From NCBI GenBank assembly GCA_021780545.1, contig JAJXYP010000069.1, forward strand, positions 1-9,673: a stretch of 9,673 nucleotides of DNA, given 5' to 3'. The stretch is from a bacterium (lineage in GTDB: Bacteria > Patescibacteriota > Minisyncoccia > UBA6257 > 2-01-FULL-56-20). Below the pieces are notes generated by a model that had not been told where the DNA came from, did no database searches, and saw only the letters and a program-made list of their open reading frames with translations. Shown here one piece after another: positions 5,516 through 9,673 of this stretch; position 1 is the stretch's first letter, and the number at the start of each line of letters is the position of its first letter. The position numbers and the translations under genes were made by a program.

Positions 5516-6995
5516 CCGCGGCCATCCGCGCCTTGGGCGTAACCCAAAACCCGAGACGGTAGCGACCGCCGAGCATGAGACGCGTCTGCGCTTCGATACC
5601 CGGAATCGCGCCGAATATAATGAGCGTAAGCGGCATCAAAACCCACTGGAGCAGATAAACGGCATAATCCCCCGCGGAAATACCGCCCCGCTTCGGCGGC
5701 AGAAGCAGAACGGCGAGAATAGCCGAGCTCGCTACGCCAATCATGGAAAGCGTGATGATGAAACGGGTGATGTGCGGAAGATTATAAGAGAGAAGGGTCG
5801 CGTTGAAACGCCGCCCGCCAAGGAAAAGAGGGAGCCAACCGAGCGCGAAAATCAAGAGTGAATTGGTCGCCCATGAATGGTACCCCTCAAGCGCGTTAAA
5901 GATCCAATACCACCGTTTCCGGCGGGGAATCGTTTTATCTTTTGCAAAGCCGTCGAGCAAATACGGCACGTTCTCGGATCCCCAGGCCCAGCGCCGCTGC
6001 TGTTTATAGATATTCCCCATCGCGCCCCAGAACGTCGGCGCGACCGGCGCATCCATGGATACCGGAAAAAGCAGCGGCTCGACCCGGAAATCGCCGTGAT
6101 ACCGGAAATAACCCTGCCAGAAAATCCGGGAATCCTCCGACACGATATCCCGCTGCCAGTAGCCGATGTCGAGGAGCGTCTGGAATGGTATTGCCTGCGA
6201 AGAAAACGACGTCAGTCGCTCCGGACGCGATTGCTGCATCATCTGCCAAAATGTGCAGGAAAACGAAACAACGCGGGCCAAGGCAGGCGCCTCGTAAACG
6301 TTGTTGTTAAAGAGTGGAATGGGCTGATAGATCGCCCTGAGCGGATTCGGGGCGGTGCGGAACACGTACGCCAACCGCGCGAAATAATCCGGAAAAATCT
6401 GCGTGTCGACGTCGAAAACCGAAACCAAAACGTCCGTGTACGATATCCCCCGCGAATCGATGATCTCCCGCTTTGCCTCCGCACCCGCCCATGCCTCATT
6501 CGATCCCTTGCCGGGAATCTCGCCCGCGCGATCGGGCGGATGAACCGTCACCAGAAACGCGCCGAATGAATCGCCGTACTCGGACGCAATCCGATCGCCT
6601 GTTTCACGAGCCGCCGCGCCGGCGCGGCCCTCGAGAGCAAGGACAACCAGTAATTTCTCCTTTGGATAATTCGCCCGAATCAGACTCTCGAAACTTTCCC
6701 GGACAACGTCGTGAGGCTCGTTGTACATTGGCAGAATGACAAGATGGTACAGGTCTTCCCATCCCGCAGCCGCCGGCGAACGCAGCTTGGCAAGCCAATT
6801 TTCTTTGAGATTTGCCCGCATGGCCGTAAACGCCGCCCGCAGGTGAAACGACAAAAATACCGTTTTAAGGAGCCAGTACGTATCGAAAAGAATGATGAAA
6901 ATCGAAACCCAGACCGGCAAAGCCCAAGAAAACACGACCATGCCGACCAACGTGGCCCAGGTTAAGATGCCGGGGATCGTCTCGTACCAGCGCAT
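5505..6995 (-). CDS. Membrane-embedded GT2 glycosyltransferase (processive, cellulose-synthase-like)
   Basis: This 496-residue protein has two N-terminal membrane helices (about 8-48), a cytoplasmic GT-A domain (about 82-345) and three or so C-terminal helices (about 373-393, 408-433, 444-466). The GT2 signatures are complete. LPMYNEP (88-94) lies in the nucleotide-binding strand, the metal-binding DVD is at 195-197, the catalytic-base region SED at 286-288, and QQRRW (332-336) fits the QxxRW motif typical of processive synthases. It probably polymerises or extends a surface polysaccharide or glycolipid from a nucleotide sugar on the cytoplasmic face; the sugar is not predictable. I chose ATG 6995 over an in-frame upstream start at 7079: the extra residues are basic and low in family resemblance, they overlap doxX, and a TATAGT box ends six bases before 6995. 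The stop is TGA. Confidence 0.88.
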   Translation of the reverse strand: MRWYETIPGILTWATLVGMVVFSWALPVWVSIFIILFDTYWLLKTVFLSFHLRAAFTAMRANLKENWLAKLRSPAAAGWEDLYHLVILPMYNEPHDVVRESFESLIRANYPKEKLLVVLALEGRAGAAARETGDRIASEYGDSFGAFLVTVHPPDRAGEIPGKGSNEAWAGAEAKREIIDSRGISYTDVLVSVFDVDTQIFPDYFARLAYVFRTAPNPLRAIYQPIPLFNNNVYEAPALARVVSFSCTFWQMMQQSRPERLTSFSSQAIPFQTLLDIGYWQRDIVSEDSRIFWQGYFRYHGDFRVEPLLFPVSMDAPVAPTFWGAMGNIYKQQRRWAWGSENVPYLLDGFAKDKTIPRRKRWYWIFNALEGYHSWATNSLLIFALGWLPLFLGGRRFNATLLSYNLPHITRFIITLSMIGVASSAILAVLLLPPKRGGISAGDYAVYLLQWVLMPLTLIIFGAIPGIEAQTRLMLGGRYRLGFWVTPKARMAADQA

Positions 6996-7001
6996 GCCGG
7001 A

Positions 7002-7031
7002 ACTATAAGACCCCGAACCAGACGCGGTCAA
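7002..7031 (-). promoter_or_regulatory. Internal promoter for the GT2 gene, embedded in the doxX 3' end
   Basis: On the minus strand TTGACC (7026-7031, five of six) is separated by 18 bases from TATAGT (7002-7007, five of six). Six bases (TCCGGC) then precede the ATG at 6995. The hexamer contains the doxX stop codon TAG (7003-7005). The predicted transcript starts at the GT2 ATG. Coupled translation from the doxX message is an alternative, since the gap between the genes is seven bases. Confidence 0.5.
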
Positions 7032-7407
7032 GCGAATACGCGCCGGCGCCGAGCGCAAACAGCGAGATTGCCGCCGCAAATATCAGCAGGTCGAATTCCC
7101 ATCCCCCGACGAAAGGCATCCGCTTCACCCAGCGCCAGAAAAGAATAACGAGAAATTCGAGCGAAACGAACAGCGCGATGAGCGTGGTCATCAAGCCAAG
7201 CGCCAGACCGATGCCCCCGAAAAATTCGAGAATAGCCGCGATAGTGCCGAAGAGCCATCCCGGACGGAACCCCATGCCGGAGAAATTTTTGGCATTCTGC
7301 CCCAGGTTGCGAAGCTTCGGCCAGCCATGAACGACAAGGATGACGCCAAGCGCCAGACGCAGCAGGAGAACCGGCCACTGATCATACAGGAAATAGAGCG
7401 GATACAT
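7003..7407 (-). CDS. DoxX family membrane protein
   Basis: This 134-residue protein with four predicted membrane helices fits the DoxX family. Helix 1 carries the typical RLALGVILVVHGWPKL segment (residues 16-31). A glycine-rich helix follows (GTIAAILEFFGGIGLALG), then two more helices ending near the C terminus. DoxX-like proteins are small membrane proteins of mostly unknown role, sometimes linked to redox and oxidative-stress complexes. The ATG at 7407 begins MYPLYFLYDQWPV. A longer in-frame start at 7584 would add 59 basic residues unlike the family and overlap the GtrA gene by about 150 bases, so I reject it. The gap from the GtrA stop is 25 bases, with no Shine-Dalgarno sequence: the leader is A-rich (ACCAAATCAAATT). 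The TAG stop lies inside the next gene's -10 box. Confidence 0.85.
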   Translation of the reverse strand: MYPLYFLYDQWPVLLLRLALGVILVVHGWPKLRNLGQNAKNFSGMGFRPGWLFGTIAAILEFFGGIGLALGLMTTLIALFVSLEFLVILFWRWVKRMPFVGGWEFDLLIFAAAISLFALGAGAYSLDRVWFGVL

Positions 7408-7432
7408 AATTTGATTTGGTAATTGGTTGATA

Positions 7433-8062
7433 TTACGTTTTTTCCGGCCCGAACACGAAATACTTATAACCCGCGAAATCCCACGCAAAGGAAACGGCGA
7501 TGCCGACGAGCGGCGCCACGACTCCGGCCCAGACATGAGATGATGCCGGCCCGAGCGCTTTCGTGAATGTCGCGCTACCGACATTCAGAATCCATCCGAC
7601 AAAGGCGACTCCGTAGAATCCCGTCACCTGTCCCGCATGCGCCTTCCCGCGCGAGTCGAACGTCCAATATTTGTTCCAGAAGAAACTGTTCGTCGTCGCG
7701 AAAAGAAACGATATTCCCTTAAACAGCGCGTACGGGAGATTGCCAACCGGGCCGCCTCCGGCAAAAAGGTACAGTTCCGCATTGAGTACGCCGACGTCGA
7801 TAAAACTGTTCAACGTCCCCACTGCGGCAAATTGCGCAAACTGGTACACGCCCCGAAATAAACCCGAAATCGCTTTGGCGACCCAGAGCGCGAAGGGCGC
7901 CAGGAGCAGGAAGAAACAGAAAATGCCGATCCGCGCCGGAAGCGACAGGAACGCCGCATCCCGCGCCGGAAGATTGTTGGCAAGCATCAGCTGAATGAGA
8001 AGCCCCACCGCGGCTCCTATAGAGATCACGCTCGTCAAATCCCGGCGCGAAATGTTCGGCAT
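7433..8062 (-). CDS. GtrA-like membrane protein with extra N-terminal helices
   Basis: This is a 209-residue polytopic protein. The C-terminal part (about 75-205) is a GtrA domain. It contains QFAAVGTLNSFIDVGVLN (77-94), the conserved FFWNKYWTF (127-135), GWILNVGSATF (156-166) and a final helix ending WDFAGYKYFVF. GtrA proteins are proposed to flip or handle polyprenyl-phosphate-linked sugars for surface glycosylation. Two extra helices (about 11-29 and 44-64) precede the domain, giving six helices instead of the usual four. I chose ATG 8062, one base after the SIMPL stop (TAA-T-ATG). A TTG at 8083 would extend it by seven residues and overlap the upstream gene. The start has no Shine-Dalgarno sequence, and its position suggests translational coupling. 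The neighbouring GT2 gene supports a glycan role. Confidence 0.85.
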   Translation of the reverse strand: MPNISRRDLTSVISIGAAVGLLIQLMLANNLPARDAAFLSLPARIGIFCFFLLLAPFALWVAKAISGLFRGVYQFAQFAAVGTLNSFIDVGVLNAELYLFAGGGPVGNLPYALFKGISFLFATTNSFFWNKYWTFDSRGKAHAGQVTGFYGVAFVGWILNVGSATFTKALGPASSHVWAGVVAPLVGIAVSFAWDFAGYKYFVFGPEKT

Positions 8063-8063
8063 A

Positions 8064-8819
8064 TTACCGCAACCCGTAGACAACCGTTACGTTATCAGTC
8101 ACCTCCTGCGTTCCAGCCGTTACCGGCGGCAGAACCGCCGTCGCAGCCATGCCCATGCCGAGCGCCTGATAAGCCGGCTGCGGCACCGGAATATACCGCG
8201 ATTCGCTGACCGTCACGACGGGCCCGAGCATCGCGCCCGATTCGGCGGCCATCTGCGCCGCTTCCTCCTGGGCCTTCATCATCGCATCGGTCCGGGCAAT
8301 GGCGACAAAAGCATCCGGATTCTGGAACGTGTAATTAACCGAACCGATCTGGTTCACGCCGAGCGGCGCAAGGCCGCCGAGCACCGGCGCAACCTTGCTC
8401 AAATCGCGAATCTTAACGCGCACGGTCTGCGTCAGCGTATAGCCCGTGATGTAATTCCGTTGGGAATTTTTATCCCACTGGTAGTTGGGCTGGAGGTTAT
8501 AGCCGACGGTCGCCACGTCGCTCGAAGCGATCCCCTGCGAAGCGACAAACTGCAGCACGGCTGCCATCTTCGAATTATTGTTATCCGAAAGCGCCGACGG
8601 GCTTTGGCCCTGGGTCACGATGGAGAACGTAATATCCGCTTCGTCCGGCGTCGCCACCGTTTTGCCTTCCGCCGAAACCGTCACCGTTCTCGCCGGAGCA
8701 AACGAACGCTCCCATGCCGTTGCCGCCGGCATGGCAAAACCAAGCACGAAGAGAATAACGACCGCGATCAGCGCGATCATAAAACCCCAAAATAATTTCA
8801 TGGAATTTGGCGATTGCAT
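8064..8819 (-). CDS. SIMPL (DUF541) domain protein, membrane-anchored or secreted
   Basis: This 251-residue protein has one hydrophobic N-terminal segment (about 10-30) followed by AMPAATA. It is either an uncleaved anchor or a signal peptide, with no lipobox cysteine. The remainder is a SIMPL domain, recognised by VTVSAEGKTVATPDEADITF (46-65), VGYNLQPNYQW (104-114) and ITGYTLTQTVRVKIRDLSKV. A later segment is VNQIGSVNYTF. SIMPL proteins lie outside the cytoplasmic membrane in bacteria and have no settled biochemical function. The ATG at 8819 lies 15 bases after the tpiA stop. A second ATG at 8801 (MKLFWGF, 245 residues) is equally plausible and closer to the usual N terminus. Neither has a Shine-Dalgarno sequence or a -10 box at leaderless distance, so co-transcription with tpiA is likely. 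Confidence 0.85.
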   Translation of the reverse strand: MQSPNSMKLFWGFMIALIAVVILFVLGFAMPAATAWERSFAPARTVTVSAEGKTVATPDEADITFSIVTQGQSPSALSDNNNSKMAAVLQFVASQGIASSDVATVGYNLQPNYQWDKNSQRNYITGYTLTQTVRVKIRDLSKVAPVLGGLAPLGVNQIGSVNYTFQNPDAFVAIARTDAMMKAQEEAAQMAAESGAMLGPVVTVSESRYIPVPQPAYQALGMGMAATAVLPPVTAGTQEVTDNVTVVYGLR

Positions 8820-8834
8820 AATGGTTAGATTGAT

Positions 8835-9653
8835 TTATTGTCTCTGGCGGCGAAGCAAACGGCGGCCGCCGACCTTTGCGACCATCGCGCCGAATTCGCC
8901 CGCCCGCAGGCTGGCGCCTCCGACCAAGGCACCATCGACCTCATTATATTCTACAAAATCGAGCACGTTGCCGCTATCGACCGACCCTCCGTAGAGGATC
9001 CTCGTCCGGCTCCCCCAGCCGCGCGGCAGCTCCCGCCTAATAAAACGCGCCATTTCGGCGGCATCCTTCGGATTATCGCTTTTCCCGGTGCCGATAGCCC
9101 AAATCGGCTCATAGGCGACCGCGAAGCCGCCGATCGGAAAACGGCTGCCATGACGCTCGACGCCCGTCAAACCCTTTTTAATCTGATTTTTAACAAAGCG
9201 ACGAGCGGCGGCAATCCCCTTGCTCCGTACCGCGGCGGGTTCGCCGACGCACAGAATAACCCGTAAACCGTCCCGCAGGGCGCGAGTGATCTTACGGTTC
9301 ACCATCGCATCGGTTTCATGAAGATACCGACGCCGTTCCGAGTGGCCGACAATTACGTATCGGATGCCAAGCCGCTGCAGCATGGCGGGACCAACCTCGC
9401 CCGTGAACGCTCCCCGCTCTTCCCAGAAAACATCCTGAGCGCCGATCGACAGTCCTCTTTTTGCCGTCCGATTCAATTTCCGGTATTCGCCGGCTATCGC
9501 ATCGAGATATATATCAGGCGGACAGATAACCGCTTCGGCGGCTGAACGGCTATGACTTTCCGTCAATTTCTCCGCCACGGCATGGAAAAGCGCCCGGGCG
9601 CGCGCTTCAGAGCCCGGATTTTCCTTCCAGTTCGCGGCGAGCAATTTGCGCAT
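8835..9653 (-). CDS. tpiA: Triosephosphate isomerase
   Basis: This 272-residue TIM-barrel enzyme interconverts dihydroxyacetone phosphate and glyceraldehyde 3-phosphate in the cytoplasm. All catalytic residues are visible: N8 and K10 in AANWKENPG, H104 in IVGHSERRRY, and E182 in AYEPIWAIGTGK, which is also the flexible phosphate-gripping loop 6. The phosphate-binding YGGSV (221-225) and ALVGGASL (242-249) follow. It is about 20 residues longer than the usual 250, from small insertions and a basic tail ending RRLLRRQRQ. The start at 9653 fits the family N terminus exactly. A TACAAT box lies six bases before the ATG, and no Shine-Dalgarno sequence is present. It heads the minus-strand gene series. 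No other glycolytic gene is in view. Confidence 0.97.
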   Translation of the reverse strand: MRKLLAANWKENPGSEARARALFHAVAEKLTESHSRSAAEAVICPPDIYLDAIAGEYRKLNRTAKRGLSIGAQDVFWEERGAFTGEVGPAMLQRLGIRYVIVGHSERRRYLHETDAMVNRKITRALRDGLRVILCVGEPAAVRSKGIAAARRFVKNQIKKGLTGVERHGSRFPIGGFAVAYEPIWAIGTGKSDNPKDAAEMARFIRRELPRGWGSRTRILYGGSVDSGNVLDFVEYNEVDGALVGGASLRAGEFGAMVAKVGGRRLLRRQRQ

Positions 9654-9659
9654 ATGACC

Positions 9660-9668
9660 ATTGTAGCA
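9660..9668 (-). promoter_or_regulatory. Extended -10 promoter for tpiA
   Basis: On the minus strand TGC-TACAAT (9660-9668) is an extended -10 element. Six bases (GGTCAT) separate it from the ATG at 9653, so the predicted transcript starts at the start codon. The -35 region lies outside the window. The TATGCTA core is shared with the exonuclease promoter at 950-960. Confidence 0.55.
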
Positions 9669-9673
9669 TATAC

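Noticed and set aside
5103..5861. Plus-strand open frame of 252 codons antisense to the FAD oxidase / GT2 junction
   Set aside because: It is Arg-rich and low in complexity, opposite two genes with complete catalytic motifs, and has no promoter or SD.
6996..7079. N-terminal extension of the GT2 protein
   Set aside because: The 28 extra residues overlap the doxX 3' end in another frame and have no family support. A -10 box fits a start at 6995.
7408..7584. Long N-terminal extension of DoxX
   Set aside because: The added 59 residues are basic, unlike any DoxX N terminus, and lie over the GtrA coding sequence. The ATG at 7407 begins just before the first helix.
7995..8795. Plus-strand open frame of 266 codons antisense to the SIMPL gene
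   Set aside because: It has extremely high Arg and His content and no family resemblance; the minus strand carries a clear SIMPL domain.
1..9673. tRNA/rRNA genes, CRISPR repeats, insertion sequences, prophage or att sites, recoded stops
   Set aside because: I read both strands for cloverleaf arms, regularly spaced direct repeats, terminal inverted repeats and transposase motifs and saw none. All recognised genes end on ordinary TAA, TAG or TGA with full-length family domains.

Overview
This window (about 54% G+C by eye, standard genetic code with TAA and TGA stops) reads as a compact bacterial chromosome segment. It most resembles the Candidate Phyla Radiation (Patescibacteria), probably a Parcubacteria-like lineage. 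That placement is an inference. It rests on the style of the SIMPL, GtrA, DoxX and PMT-type proteins, the very short intergenic spaces, and ribosomal proteins bL27 and bL9. The presence of bL9 argues against the CPR groups reported to lack it (Microgenomates, WWE3). I see no mobile element, CRISPR array, tRNA, rRNA or integration site.

Layout. 1-97 (-): the first 32 codons of an unidentified gene running off the left edge, with a fair Shine-Dalgarno sequence. 223-942 (-): a DEDDy 3'-5' exonuclease of the PolB-exo2 / RNase H-like family. Divergent from it, 974-1708 (+): rpmA (bL27) and rplI (bL9). 1736-3724 (+): a large multi-pass PMT/GT39-like glycosyltransferase starting just after a hairpin that spans the bL9 stop. 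3725-3770: a GC-rich convergent junction. Everything from 3771 to the right end is on the minus strand. Read in the direction of transcription it is tpiA (9653-8835), a SIMPL-domain protein (8819-8064), a GtrA-like membrane protein (8062-7433), DoxX (7407-7003), a membrane GT2 glycosyltransferase (6995-5505) and a GlcD-type FAD-linked oxidase (5456-3771).

How the genes may work together. The two glycosyltransferases, GtrA, the SIMPL protein and DoxX suggest work on a cell-surface glycan and the envelope. tpiA, the FAD oxidase, the exonuclease and the two ribosomal proteins are central-metabolism or housekeeping genes.

The most striking non-coding pattern concerns gene starts. At six genes judged first in a transcript or preceded by their own promoter (exonuclease, bL27, GT39-like, GT2, FAD oxidase, tpiA), a good -10 box lies only 6 to 9 bases before the ATG. 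Transcription would then start at or within about 2-3 bases of the start codon. The genes inside transcripts (bL9, SIMPL, GtrA, DoxX) lack both this box and a Shine-Dalgarno sequence. The window therefore looks dominated by leaderless and SD-independent translation.
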